A stretch of 64,000 bases of DNA, from the NCBI GenBank assembly GCA_032988165.1, contig JANTQF010000026.1:1-64000 (forward strand), written 5' to 3'. This DNA comes from Emmonsiellopsis sp. PD_33. Lineage: Eukaryota > Ascomycota > Eurotiomycetes > Onygenales > Ajellomycetaceae. Position numbers and translations under genes: made by a program. Shown here piece by piece: positions 47,516 to 60,066 of this stretch. Position 1 is the first letter of the stretch; every line of letters begins with the position of its first letter. The notes beneath the pieces were generated by a model. The model worked only from the letters and a program-made list of their open reading frames with translations, had not been told where the DNA came from and searched no databases.

Positions 47516-50338
47516 TCAATCATCCATCGGCGCATCCTGCAACGTTACACCCGCCGGCTTTGGCGTTTCGACGACAGGTGCATCCTTCTCGCTCTCCGCT
47601 AGACTATCGCGCTTAAGGCCCGAGATGCGGCTATAGCGGCCGCCGGAGCGGGAGAGGGAATTGCTTTTCTCAACGCTGGCAGGTGCCGGGTCAGAAAGGG
47701 TGGTGGTAGAGCTGACACTGTCGGTTGTCGCGTGATCGCCGCTGCCGTTGGTAGTCATGGAATCTCGCGCGTTCGTGGGAAGTGGCTTGGTGGTGTTGTC
47801 TGTGGCTGGCGACGACTCGGTGGAGCCGGGGACTTCCAGGCTATGGCGGGTTGCTCGCCGTTCTGTCGCGGACATGGGGGGACTGCTGACGTTGATAGGG
47901 AACCTGGTTGACTCAGATCCGCCGGTTGACTTGTCGCGACGGTGGCGGTGGGTTGGAGCCGGGCTGGTGGCTCGACTGCGGTCAGCAATGGCCCGGTTGC
48001 GGGCTTCCATGTTTGCCCGGCGGTTGCTCTCGTCGGTGCTAATAGCACGTGGGCGGCCGCCTGGGGGTCCCAGGTTACCAAGAGTGCTGGATTGGCGTTT
48101 TAGCTCTCCGAAGATCTCATCCTTGTGGTCGAACAGATCGCGGACTAGCCGGTAGCTGTGTCGCTCATCCATGGTAAGGTTGTTCTCCAGACGGGGACGG
48201 AGAATGCATGGCGCCAGGTTTTGTGCCAAGGCAGTGATGTAGGCTTCGTCTGCGGATGTGAGGTCGACTAGGCGGGTGAAGTGCGTGATAATGGCATCAA
48301 GGGTAGCAATATTGTTCAGACGAAGCTGGCCGAGTGTACTTTGGAGTACTTTAACACGCCCTTCCTCTGGCGCCTCGCTAGTGGTAGTGTACACAGTTCG
48401 CACAATTTCATAAACCTGAGAAGAAACGAGGGAATCTGTCGTTTATTAGCGTTTCGAAACCTTAGGCGTAGATAGGGGGAACGTACCAGGAAGTTCAAGA
48501 AGATACAATTTCAAAACACTTGCAACAATGGGTATCTCATAATTATCCAGGACTTCGTGCGTAAATGACTTTCCGTTATTCAAAGCATTGCGTAGATGGT
48601 GGGTGGCGGCGAGGGGAACATCATGTAACCATATCCCTCGTCGTGCCTCATCTCCCTCAAGATCGGGATAGTCTATTGAACATTAGATGATGTCTCGCAG
48701 GTATAGGGATAAGACTCACGGTTGTCAAGGTAAGTCAGGATGGTCGTAATAATGATAGGGACACGTTTTCGGTCGGCTCTAGCTCTGGCCTCAAGATCAA
48801 CGCCGAAAGTTTGTTCTGGGTTCAAATTAGCCACAAGCCTATAGAAAAAGAGCCTAACAGATACTCACCGTCAACGGTGCCGTAATAATTTTCGTAAGTT
48901 TGAACGCGGGGCACGAATGCACCGGTGCGGTAATTTTCCAGGAGGTATCTCAGATCGCCGAGTGGCTGGATGGTCTCCTGATACAGCATCATCTTGTCGA
49001 CAGTGCTGCGGAGAGAGGGGATCACATTGCTCATGGCACCCGAGAAATCCAACACGACAGCCTTGATAGCCTTGAGGCGGTCCAACTCACACCGTTCCAT
49101 GAACCGAAGATAGTCAATCATTTCTTCTTCGAGGCTGCATCGCAGGCGGTCTAGCTTCTTTACGGCGACTTTGTATCGCTCATCAGCCTCCCGAGCTTCA
49201 CGTCGGAGTTTTTCTGCGGGGGTCTCGTTGGGGTATTGGTTATTAAGTGGGTTCCATCCGGAGAATAGATCTGCGACAGCAGCAGCGGTGGGGGAGTCCG
49301 CGACCTCATCGTTGCCAGATCCCATCGACGCTACGCGTAGCAGAGGCTTCTTCTTCTCCGGAATCCCAGTGACTTGGAAGGTTTTTGAGCGCCATTGATA
49401 GTTCATTCTTGAACTATTGGCAAAGGTGTTGCCCACGTTTCCGACGAGGCGCAAGAAGCCATTGTCGACTAGGTCCTGCCCAATTCTCTCCGCATAGCTG
49501 ATACTGGAAGCTTCCATGCGCTTCTGAATGAACTCGACAATATCTGCACCAGTGGATGTGTTTTGATAAGTCCCCAGAATCGGGACCTTGACTTCCTGGG
49601 TTTTGATGGTTTCCAGCATCTGGGTCAACAGTATCTTGGCCTGCTCTGGAGAATAAACTATGTCTCCTAGTTCCAACGGCTCTGGGTCCTCCGGGCTTTC
49701 ATCTGGCAACACGATAGTTGGCGGGCGTATCTGCTGTTTGGGGCTAGATGCTACATCGTTATCGGGGCTTTGGAAGGCTAATTTATTCTCCTCCTCTAGG
49801 TCCTCCACAAGGCGACACTTGTTGAAGTATTGAGTCCGGAGCTTCTTCACAGTCTCCGACTGCTTGTAGTGTTCCTTGATCCGAGTCTGGAGTTCTTCTT
49901 GGCTGTTGAGAATTCGAAGTTCGTGCTGATCGGCCCAGCGACCAAAGGGGCTAACGACGAGTTCGCGAATGCTGGTTGCAATTTTCTGGTGGTTTCTGGT
50001 GGATTCCATCATCTCACTGCGGATGCCCTCATAGGCCTAGACATACACAAACATGACAGGTTAGAAAATACAATCTTTTGGCGCGAGGGGATGCGGTGTG
50101 TAGGGCTGACCTTTCGGACACTGGCTCCATCATCTCTTGAGAAGCCGTTTGTCATGCGATCCAGTGCAGGCGCAATTTCACCGAGTTTCGCGCTGTATTG
50201 TTCCTCCGCGACGGCCCGCATGTTCGCAATGGCGAGGATCTGCTGATTCTCGACGATGCCCTGCTGCAGCTTAGATATCAAGACGCCCAGACCGCTGGCA
50301 TAGTCGGGCGTCCAAAACGAGTCCGCAAACCCAGGCAT
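47516..50338 (-). CDS. rgd2: F-BAR/DEP/RhoGAP protein (Rgd2/Rga8 type)
   Basis: Five exons: 50,338-50,111, 50,036-48,869, 48,815-48,720, 48,672-48,487 and 48,435-47,516, about 865 residues. An F-BAR (FCH) domain opens the protein (SFWTPDYASGLGVLISKLQQG ..., with long helices to about residue 190). A DEP domain follows at about 225-300 (TSTGADIVEFIQKRM), then more F-BAR-like helix. A RhoGAP domain lies at about 490-670 (VPLAATHHLRNALNNG, EIPIVASVLKLYLLELP, LAQNLAPCILRP). A Ser/Thr-rich tail ends the chain. Rgd2 and Rga8 proteins bend membranes and act on Cdc42/Rho GTPases at growth sites and septa. The usual arginine finger (GIFRVSG) is replaced by GIWLHDVPLA at residues 510-519, so catalytic activity is doubtful unless R508 or R509 takes over. 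The ATG at 50,338 starts MPGFADSFWTPDY, typical of the family. Confidence 0.92.
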
Positions 50339-52249
50339 GTTTGAGACAACGGGGAGCAAGGAAAATCGTTCAATGGAAAATCACGTAGTTGGACGAGGGT
50401 ATCGTAGCGCTAAAAAGGACGAGCAGCGGCGAACAGGACTCGAGACGACGCAGCGAATCGACAGCCGACCAAAGGGGACAAAGGAACCAACGAATGAGCA
50501 GAACACCTGGCCAGCCCGGAAGGAGGAGAAAGGAAACGGCACAAGTGAAGGCGACGGCGGCAAGGCTCGGAGACAGAGCAGGATGAAGATGCAAGATGGC
50601 GAAGAGAGGGAGGAGAGAGCAGAGAAGCGAAGGGGAGAAAAGAGAGAAAACAGAGCCAGCTGAGATAGACGTTTGGTCGGGTTAGGTTAGGGTTGGGCCG
50701 GTGTTGGAGCCGCAGCTGACTAAGCCCCAGCCCTATATTTGGCACGGCTCGCGGCGGGCGCGGCAGACCAACTGCGCTGTATTGGGTATTTTTGGGTATT
50801 TTTGGGTACCTGGTGCGCCGCGAAGGATGCAGTACAACGCCAAGTACCTGGCTGACGGGACGGTACGCCTGCTGTCATCCGCCCGACACTAGCGCTGTAA
50901 CGTAACACCAGCCCGCTACGGCTGCCGAGGGCGCCGTCTGCGCAGTACCGGATTAACTGGTGGTATGAAACTTACGCGTATTGTATGTATCGTGGCTGTG
51001 ACGCTCGCTGCTTTTGGATCCATCTCAACAATCCTTCAAGAATCAACAATCCGTCCACTCGAGACGGCATCATTGGCACTCAGTCTATTATACCAGGTCA
51101 TCAACAGCTTATGGGGAGACACTCAGAATAGAAACAAGGGCAAACAATGCTACTTGCCATGCTGTCTGGCGGCCATGGCAGACACGTTTCTGTCCATCCT
51201 GCTGGCAGGATGCGCGTCGTGGCTTCGTTCCTCCATCCACAGCTCGCTTGGGCGATGTCAGCTTGCTTTTAATAATAGCTTCTGTCCCTTGCATGCGGCC
51301 TCAGGTTAACTCATCCTTCTGTGGATCGGCCTCCGATAGTGTCAAGTTCAGCCGCAAGCTTCAAACCCCCGTCCGTTCCAGGAGTGCACTTTTCCCCGTG
51401 GATCTGAGGTTAAAATCCACCACCAGCCTTCCAAGAATAAGGACGAGTATAAATAATCCGCCATGCCTGGTCTCCGCGGGAACTTTACAGGATTTGCCCA
51501 GTGCTCGTCCGATGGATTGACGCGACGTTGGGCTGGAAACTGGACCTAACCAACCATATCACATGACTTACCAGCCCTAAATATCCCAATTCAAGATCAA
51601 AATGGATGTTTCATCGATATTAACTCCTCATCTTCTACCTTCGGCCGTCCATTCTGCTTCCGAGGAATAGATTGTTTAACCTTGTCGTCTGGGATTCCTG
51701 GTCCTCGCATTTCCCCGCCATAACTCTTCACATCTACCGGTCCCTGCTACCATATGCTCTCCGCAAACCTCGGAGCAGTCTTGGGTGCCCAGGTCGTTGG
51801 GATGTTTGCCAGTCCCTTACCGCCAAACTATCATCTTTGGCTTGACAAAGATGGTCCCTATCCCTATGTCCAACATTTCTACGGTTGGCTCTTATATTCG
51901 GAGTGAACGCGGACAGTATTTACTGATGTCCTCGCCAAGCTAGAAAATCATCATGTTCTTGGCGCGCAGGAATGAGCAGATTTCCCGCTTTAGTGTGGAT
52001 ATATCATGCGATATTGAACCACAATATCAAGGCCAATGCTCGGGAGACGAGAAGCTTGGTTTAATCTACCTAGGCTGTTAATCCCGGGCCCCCGGACTTC
52101 GAACAGAATGGCCCTACCGTGGCATCCTACGTTTCTCCCAGGTCGAGGGTTTAAGAGGAGACGCTCGTCCGCCTCCTCCCCTACCTGCCAAACCTTCTCC
52201 AGTTCTCCGTCTATCTGTACTTCTAACTTGCGGATATCCGAGTTCCAAC
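50339..52249. other. Intergenic stretch, RhoGAP and ferric reductase promoters
   Basis: About 1.9 kb. A GTTAGGTTAGGGTTGGG motif at 50,681-50,697 is again telomere-like, and a repeated TTTTTGGGTA occurs at 50,788-50,808. Frames at 50,965-51,520 (+) and a 50-codon ATG frame near 51,753 show no domain. A purine-rich GA tract precedes the RhoGAP start (50,500-50,655). No gene is supported. Confidence 0.5.
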
Positions 52250-54374
52250 ATGGCGGGCCCAAGCGTTGGACGACGTCATATCCAGGACCCTGCTTCTGCG
52301 GAATCCCTCATACCGCACTGGGGCTACCCTGGACAGGTCATGCCCTGCACTAACGACCCAGGATCCTGCGCTTATCTCGATGCTGTATATTGGATGCACG
52401 ATGTTTCTATGCTTTACACGTATGCGCTTCCCACGCCCTCGCATCGCTTTTGGGGAATTCGCTGGCTGACTTCGTAGTATGCAGTTTTATTATGTGGGCC
52501 GTGATTGGTGGCACCGTCTTGCTTATATTTACCTTCCGATTAGCAAACACTCGACGATCTTCAACAGCAAAAGGGGAGCTTGAAAGCTTGAGAACAGGCA
52601 AGAAGGGATCGATATCGAGAGCTTGGGGGGCTGTTTCCGCTACCGCACGTTGTTGGTTGCTTCCCGAAAGCCTTGTCTCCTTTTTCGGCCACGTAACACG
52701 GCTTCAGGTCGTCATCCTTGCCGTGATTCTAGCCTACTTACTTATCTTCTCGTGAGATCGTTCTCAATACTAACTTCAAAGCGACACAAACTAACTGAAT
52801 CGTTCCTTTAGTCTGGTCGGGATCGTATACAAAACCTGGATAACTCCCATCAAGAATTCCACCTTAACCAACACCCGAACCACGCTGGGAGGGTTCTCGG
52901 ATCGTATAGGAGCCTTGGCCTACGCCCTAACCCCCCTGACCATCGCCCTAAGTACGCGAGAAAACATCCTCTCTCTTATCACCGGCATTCCTTACCAGCA
53001 CTTCAATTTCCTCCATCGATGGACCGGACGAATCATTTTCGTTCAGTCCGTTCTTCACACTATAGCTTGGACTATAGTGGAAGGGAGACTCTACCAGCCC
53101 CAGCCGAAAACATACACCGAGTTTATCGTGCAGATGTATATGGTCTTTGGCATAGTCGCCCAGATCCTCATCACTTTTCTCTATATTTTCAGCATCAAAC
53201 GGGTCATGAAATGGACAGGCCATGAATTCTTCAGAAAAACGCACTACATCGCTGGGATCCTTTATCTCGGAGCCTGCTGGGGACACTGGGCTAAATTATG
53301 GTGTTGGATGGTTGCGTCGATCGCCATTCTGTTTTTGGATAGAGGCTGCCGTTTACTACGAACATTTGCAATTCACTTTAGCCTGAAAGATGGGGATAAG
53401 GGTCCGTGCAATCTTCTCCCCATATTTTAAATATTTCTATAGATCTAACAGTAAACTTAGGGGTTGGGTTTCAAGCTGCCAACAGTAAAGTCATATCCTT
53501 TGACGACGGCGATGGGGGCACTGTGGTTAGAATGGAATTGACACATGAGAAACCAGCCTGGAGATCCGGCCAGCATTTTTTCCTCTGTTTCCCAGAGCTT
53601 ACTGTGTGGCAGTCCCATCCGTTCACGCCACTCCCTTATCAGCTGCAAAACCATTCGCGGCATGTATATATTATCCGATGTTTAAAGGGAGAGACCTCGC
53701 GTCTTGCACTCTTGCCCGAAAAGTCCGCTGACTCGGCCACTCCCGTCATACTTACTGGACCCTATGGCACATCCGTTTTAGATACAGCCGCTCCTAATAT
53801 TCTAGCCGTCGCCGGCGGGACGGGCATATCTTTTGCTCTCCCACTTGCAGCAGCCGCAGCTACACCGCAAAATGCTGAATCACCAAATCGTCGCGTCGAA
53901 TTAGTCTGGATAATCCGACGCGCACGGAATATTGAATGGGTTCAAGAAGAGCTTACTAGCCTCCTCCAGTCATGCTCTAAAAACATCACCGTCCGCATTT
54001 TCATCACTCGCGAATCTCCCAGCCGAACATTCGATAGAATCGATGAGCTAAAAGATGCTCTCCCCGACGACAAGACGAGTTCATCATCACATTCAAGGGA
54101 CCCCGCCGCCCCGTTCGCTCTTCCCCAGCATTCCAACCTCCACATCTCCTGGCTAGATGACCACCACCCTCAAATGGGCGAGATACTACAACAGTTCATC
54201 GGCGACAAGTCTTCGTCTGTAACTACCGGCCGGGTCCAGGTTGTGGGCAGTGGGCCAGCAGAGCTGGGCCGTGATTTGCGCGCGTCCGTTGCGAAGGCTA
54301 ATGATGGTGCCCAGGTATGGAGGGGCAGGGAGCAGTTTGATGTTGGGTTGTATTGGGATAATCGGTATTTCTAA
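52250..54374 (+). CDS. Ferric reductase-like flavocytochrome (FRE family)
   Basis: Four exons: 52,250-52,419, 52,485-52,751, 52,812-53,401 and 53,461-54,374, about 646 residues. The first intron ends at GTATGCAG rather than at the upstream GTAG, since only that acceptor keeps the frame. Hydrophobic segments begin at FIMWAVIGGTVLLIF. The ferric_reduct core carries paired heme-ligand His in HFNFLHRWTGR ... SVLHTIAW and KTHYIAGILYLGACWGHW. A flavodoxin-reductase-like half follows: HPFTPLP for FAD, GPYGTS, and AGGTGISFALPLAAAA for NADPH; it ends in DNRYF. Such plasma-membrane enzymes pass electrons from NADPH through FAD and heme to extracellular Fe(III) or Cu(II). The N-terminal Cys-containing segment (VMPCTNDPGSCAYLDAVYW) is usual in fungal FREs. 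No iron-regulated motif was identified. Confidence 0.93.
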
Positions 54375-55070
54375 CACTGGGGTTTGTTATTTGGGTTTGC
54401 ACTTTTTTGTCTTCTCTTACTTTTTTGGCCTTTCAAGTTAAATTTTGCCTTTTACCTTTTGGTTTCGTCTTTTTTCGTCTTTGTCCACTCACGAAACGCT
54501 GTTGGGTACTTGGCATCGACGGTTTTTTGAATGGAGCGTTATGATGAAACACAAACAACAGAGATGAAGGATTCCTCTTTACCTTCCAGTGAAGTCTGGC
54601 GGCGAATACTACGAACCAGCTCGCCACTAACATGAGGTTTGTTGGATTTGCCAAAATTAAAACCAGTCTACACAAGTATCGGTCAACGACCATCCTTTAT
54701 GTAGGGATAAGGTTAACAATGTTATTGTTAATCTCAGATAACAATGATATCTTTACCATTTCCCGCCCCTCGGCCATCCTAACGTCCTTTCAAAGACGGA
54801 CGAACCAGCTAACCGCCACAACACTGTTTTGAACCCTCTCGTCCTTCAATGTTGAGATGCCTTGTGCGAAACACTATCCCCAATCCTATCCTTTACACGC
54901 ATACTTCAGGCGAAAATGCCTGAAACATCCCTTATAATCGACAGTATGCTTCGTTCCGTTTAGCCTACCTACGCCGCCACCACCCGCCCATTTAATACGG
55001 CCTGGTAATCCCGTCGTCGAAGCTCCCCAAATCCGTCAAATCTGTCATACCCGCCAATATCACCCAAAAA
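54375..55070. other. Intergenic spacer
   Basis: About 700 bp between the ferric reductase stop and the next start. T-rich just after the stop (54,380-54,480). No gene is seen. Confidence 0.6.
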
Positions 55071-56769
55071 ATGGCCGCATTGGACAATTTACCCGTCGAA
55101 ATCCTCGAGCAAATAGTTGAGGAACTCGACTCCCTCAATGACATGCAAGCCGTTTCCAGTGGCAATCGCCGCTTACACCAAGTTCTCAACATCGCAGAAC
55201 GCCGGGCGTTTTATTCAATACCCGCAGGGCTGCATTCTTTTCGAAATGTGTATGAGCTTTTAGTTGATATTCTTGAGCGGCCGAGATTGGGATTCTACGT
55301 ACGGGAGTTTACGACGCCGAAGCCAGAGGAGTTGCGGCGGAGAGCATTCACGCCGAGATTGAGGGGGAGGTGGAATCGGGAGGCAGGCCTTGTGGCGTCT
55401 GCGATTAAGTCGATTGGGTGTTTTGGGGAGGAGGATTGCCGGATGATCTTTGAGGGGATATGTATGCCGGAGAGAACGCCGGAGTTTTCAAGGTGCGTTA
55501 AAAGAGGCTTGGGGAAATTTAGAAACCAAATTTCAGTGTGAGGAGAGTGACGTTTGTGCCTTTTATTAACATGTCAACCACAGTTCGAATGGTTGTGGCC
55601 GCAGCCTGATCCCCGACCTCGATTACGATTTCATCTCCGCCGCCACAACCGCAGTATTCATATCCAGATGTCCCAACCTCCGCAAGCTAAACCTCTCCGA
55701 AATAAACTTCCCCGCCCACCGCGTTCTCCAATGGGCAAATATCAAGCGAAGCTCAAGATACCTCCAGCACCTACGCGAGGCGCGAATCATTCACACTCCC
55801 TGTCGTGATGCGTGGTATGAGATGTATGGCCTCTCATATAAGCTTAGTGTCCTGCATCAGCTGCCGTCGATCGAGACGCTGGATATCACCTCGATGCCGC
55901 CGGAGAGATACGTCCATGTATTAGACAAACCGCTTCAGACTGGCTCGTCGAACGTTAAAAACCTAACACTGCATGGAAAGTTTTCGCAGACTGATTTGGC
56001 TGCTGCTATCGTGCACTGCAGAACTCTGGAACGTTTCTCTTATAGCACGATGATTGAGAAGGGAGGTGACGGGAGTGAAATTATGGAATACATTCTCAGA
56101 GAGCTCCGCCGCCATAGGTCGACACTGAAGCGGATATCTTTGGATTTAAATTGTGATGTGGCCCAGCCATCTCGAGCTCGGCAAGCAACGGGTCATAGGG
56201 GACAGATTTACGACTCAATTGCGGAAGAGACGGATCTTAACCCTCCGCCAAGTATGGGATCTAGTTGCGTTGATACGCTAACAATCAATGAAAAACACAC
56301 GACGAGACAAGGTTTCCTCAACGATTTTCCCGCGCTCAGATATGTCGATCTGGATATACGGTTTCTACTAGGGAGTCAGGCATCGTCCCGTCAGTATGCG
56401 TGGGACATAGCGGCATCACTGGGTCGCCCCTTATCTCCGAACCTTGAATGCCTCACCATCGTACGCGGGACAGAGATTATTTATTCGACTCCGGGGCAGG
56501 TTTGGAAAGGAACTACCCCTGTAAAGCCCTTGAAACAAGTTCGTAATCTTACGGCGGCTGCCTCCCGGAAAGATTCCTATATAGAACCATCATGGACGAA
56601 GGCGAATATACGATGCGACTGGGAAGCTTCTGCGCATAACGATAATAATCACTACCTTCCTAGGTTAGTCAAATACGTCGGTCTGGATAACTATGCCTTT
56701 GACAAAATACACCTGGCTCTTTGGAAATTGGGTTCAGGCTTGCCATGGCCTTTGTCCGGCCGGGGGTAG
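55071..56769 (+). CDS. F-box-like protein, hypothetical
   Basis: Two exons, 55,071-55,492 and 55,584-56,769, with a 91-bp intron (GTGCGT...CACAG), encode about 535 residues. The N-terminus LDNLPVEILEQIVEELDSLNDMQAVSSGNRRLHQVL is a good F-box. The rest contains leucine-rich-like pieces (SRCPNLRKLNLSEINF, LPSIETLDIT, NVKNLTL, RTLERFSY), as in many fungal F-box/LRR-like proteins. It would act as a substrate receptor in an SCF ubiquitin ligase; the target is unknown. It is not obviously a copy of the F-box gene at 12,458. The 3' end could hold another intron near 56,665, where GTTAGT occurs, but the frame is open without one. Confidence 0.8.
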
Positions 56770-59391
56770 GGAGGAAAGGAATGGGAATGGAATTTGGCAG
56801 GGAACTTGATATTTGGCAATGTTCTGCGCTGCTGGTGGATAGAATCGATTTTATTTGCATTTATTTTTTCCTTCTTTGGGCTAGGTTTTTTGATGCAACA
56901 GGTATATCCGTCATGCCACGACAGTCAGTTATACCGCGTTTACCCCTGAATTTGCCCGGGGGTTACTCTGATTTTTCATATAATTGCAGACCTCACTGGA
57001 TTGCTCGTGAGTATATAATAGATAGATATAGAATGAAATCTCCCTTTGTCGTTCTCATCATTCATCATAACTCCAACTTTATATTTTGGGCTCTGACTAG
57101 TGGAGAATCAAGCCATGAACTTAGTGACCATTCTTCTTCCCGACTTCAAATTCATCAACTCTCATATCACTCTCGTAACTTATATCACTACAGTAGAATA
57201 CCGAGAGAAAAAAAAGCACAACCAATTATCCATCCTACAATAGAGAGAACTCCCTAATCCAACTATATCTATTCTATTTAGCCAGCTTGTATAGATAACA
57301 TCGTCACTAACTACCGAGACAAGATATACATCGCCTGACGACCATGGCCCCTTCGACCTAAAGATACCTCCCACCCACTGCATACATAAATCCCAGTACC
57401 TATCGAACCATCTCATATTATGAACCTATACATTCACCATACATACACACCGGCAACCACCATGCAAGGAACCTACCCAACCAAACCAATCACCACCCAA
57501 TCTAACTACCCCCATTTATTTTATCTCCCCGTATCACCCACACGGCACCTAATTACGTGATAGTTAATATCCGGAAGCCAAAAGAATAAATCCCCGCCGA
57601 CCAGCCCCGTCCCCGAACGCAGAACGGAGAAACCGAGACATCTACTCCTCCAAACCAACCAACCAACCGCGTTCTCGGAGAGAAGGAAAAGCTTCGGGTA
57701 TTTCCGGTCCTCAGTTTTGGTTTCAAGTGTTTCACCGGATAGACGCAGGTAAAGACATAAAAATCTAAACGATTGGTGGTTTGAGATGGGGTTTGGTGAT
57801 ACCTTCGCTGACGCTGAAATGGTCGAGTGGATTGGGTTGAGGGAGGGGGGCTTAATCTAATTACGGGTGTGGCGGTGTATATGGTATGGTTTCGGCCTCC
57901 TAGGCGCTGTTGTAATATATATCTTACTCATGTGCGTGAATTAAAGGTGGCTGTGGCTGTAGCTGGGGAGAGGGGGGGGGGGGGGGGTGGGGGGGGGGTT
58001 TGGGTGAGGGTGAGGAGGTGGCGGTTGGGTCGAGGGGGGAGCCCGGGGGTGGTGCGTATTTGGTAACTTGGGATGGGGAGGGGAGGGCGGGGGGGAAGGT
58101 CATGCAGGGGTATCGGGAGGAGGGGATGGGGGAGAGGGTTTGGGAGCATACGGTGGATTTGTTGGGGAGGGCGGGTGGGGGTGGTGGAGATTTGATTTGA
58201 TTCTAATTCTTGGATTCTTTTTATGGGCGGCGATACCTTTGTGGGCATACTTGGGGTCTGTATGGTTGTACTTGTATCGGTGGCTGGCGTTTGGCTCTAT
58301 GTACTGGCAATGATAAACTGAAAAAAAAGGGGGTTAAGGAAATCCCTACATTAAATCTGGCACGAGGTAAAGATAGATATATAGATAGCGTAATTAAACC
58401 CTCCTCACCATCTCATAAAGCTACTGCGAAAATCGACAGATGTAATTCACAATCAAATTCCCAGTAAAGTCAATCTGAATTTCTTCCCCATTCTATTATT
58501 ATTCTCACACTCATTAAACCACCAACAAAAAAGCATCGTTTGAATATTTCAAATCTCCATCACGAATACGTAATGATAATTAAAGAGAAACAAAAATGGG
58601 GGGGTTTGGTTCGGGCATGTAAGAATGACAAAGTAAAAAAGGGGAACATCAACACTATCATCATCTTCCAAATCGAACCAAAATCAATCAACTAGCAAGT
58701 TATAGTTAGATCGAATATGGTCAATCCATAGCAAAAGCGAAAGCAAAAAACAAAAGCAAAAACAAATCTTATCCCCATTTTCTCTCTTTTCTCTCCTTCT
58801 CTTACTCGCGCCGTCCTTCTCATCTCATCAGGTGAAATAAACGTCTCGACGTTTCGTGTCGTATCAACATCTGGGCAGTATAGATATACGCCGCAGGGTT
58901 TCTTTTATCGTCAAAGAGGGGCATTAGAAGACAAGAAAAAAGGGGGACGAAGGGAAAAGGTAACAAGGGGTAGGCGTGAAATTAATATATGGGGCTGGTT
59001 AGGGGAGGGGGATGGGGGAATAGGAGATTATAAGATAAAATAATTCGCGTTGGTCCCTTCCGTTCTCTCTTCTTCTACCCTCCTAAAGTGTCCCGAAGGA
59101 AAATTGTGGGGCGGGATTAGAACGGAAGGGAAACGATCAAGAAACGAAAATTGAGAAAGGAAAAGGTGGGAGGGGAATAGAAGCCGATTATTAGGATCCC
59201 ATCGCGCTTCTTCCTCCATTGAAGCTGAGGCCGGGCGGAATTTGCTCTTCTCGACTGGAATACAGGCGAATCGGGGAGCCCATCTAAACCGATTTTGTTA
59301 GTCTAGCAAATAAAGCCCCTATGGGGCGACATATCGTTGCGTGTATATCAAAAGGGAAATTACGGATGCTTGCCTTTATCGGGTGATGCGC
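56770..59391. other. Long intergenic stretch with G-rich core
   Basis: About 2.6 kb. It contains AT-rich parts (57,000-57,260, 58,330-58,780) and a strikingly G-rich part (57,840-58,190). Frames in the G-rich part are low-complexity. A GA/TC-rich stretch occurs at 58,780-58,810. No gene is supported. Confidence 0.5.
57972..57998. repeat. Poly-G tract
   Basis: Sixteen G residues, one T and ten G residues in a row, inside a wider G-rich stretch on the plus strand. It could form G-quadruplex structures and is prone to length variation or assembly error. Confidence 0.85.
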
Positions 59392-60066
59392 TTAGTACTT
59401 GTCATCGTCCTTCTTGCCGTCATCCTTCTTGTCGTCGTACTTGTCATCATCCTTCTTGTCGTCGTACTTGCCATCATCCTTCTTTGGCTCCTCATACTTC
59501 TTTGGTGGTTCGACCTTCTTGGTGACGACCTCGACCTTAGTGACAGTGGTAGGCACCGGCACTGGCTTGCCTGGGACAGTGACAAACTCGACCTTGGTGA
59601 CAGGCTTCTCTTGAATAGCAGTCTTGGTGACAGTCACCTTCTTGAATTCGGTGACGGGTTTGACAGCCGTGACGGTGATAATCTTGGTTTCAAAGACTGT
59701 ATGAGGCTTGTAGTCGGTGATCGTGATCTGCTTGACGTCCGTTACTGTGGCGGTCTTGATTTTAGTGACGGGCACGTGGTCGGTTATGTGCTTGGTAACC
59801 TCTTGGAACTTGGTAACGGGCACATGGTCGGTTATGTGCTTGGTAACCTCTTTGAACTGGGTCTTGTACTCGGTCTTGTATTCCGTCTTGTACTCGGTCT
59901 CCGGTTTGCACTCGGGCTCTTTCTTGTGGTCACCTCCGGGAATGGGATTCGCAGCAGCGAGACTAGGATATTGTTAGATCTATCAAGCCTCAAACGTATC
60001 GAGATGTCGAGGTGCATACCTAAGCCCGAAGACGGCGAGCTGGAAGATCTGATTGATGCAAACCAT
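59392..60066 (-). CDS. Small secreted repeat protein, hypothetical
   Basis: Two exons, 60,066-60,020 and 59,962-59,392, with a 57-bp intron (GTATGC...CCTAG), encode about 205 residues. A signal peptide is likely (MVCINQIFQLAVFGLSLAAANP, cleavage near A20). The mature protein is repetitive: three TEYK units at residues 38-49, then a 16-residue block (F52-K67) repeated as F68-K83 with one change. A Val/Thr/Lys-rich region of alternating hydrophobic residues follows (possible beta strands). The C-terminus is made of KDD/DDK/KYDDKKDD units and ends in DKY. There is one Cys in the mature part (C34) and no GPI signal. It may be a wall- or matrix-associated protein, but no family is recognised. Confidence 0.8.
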
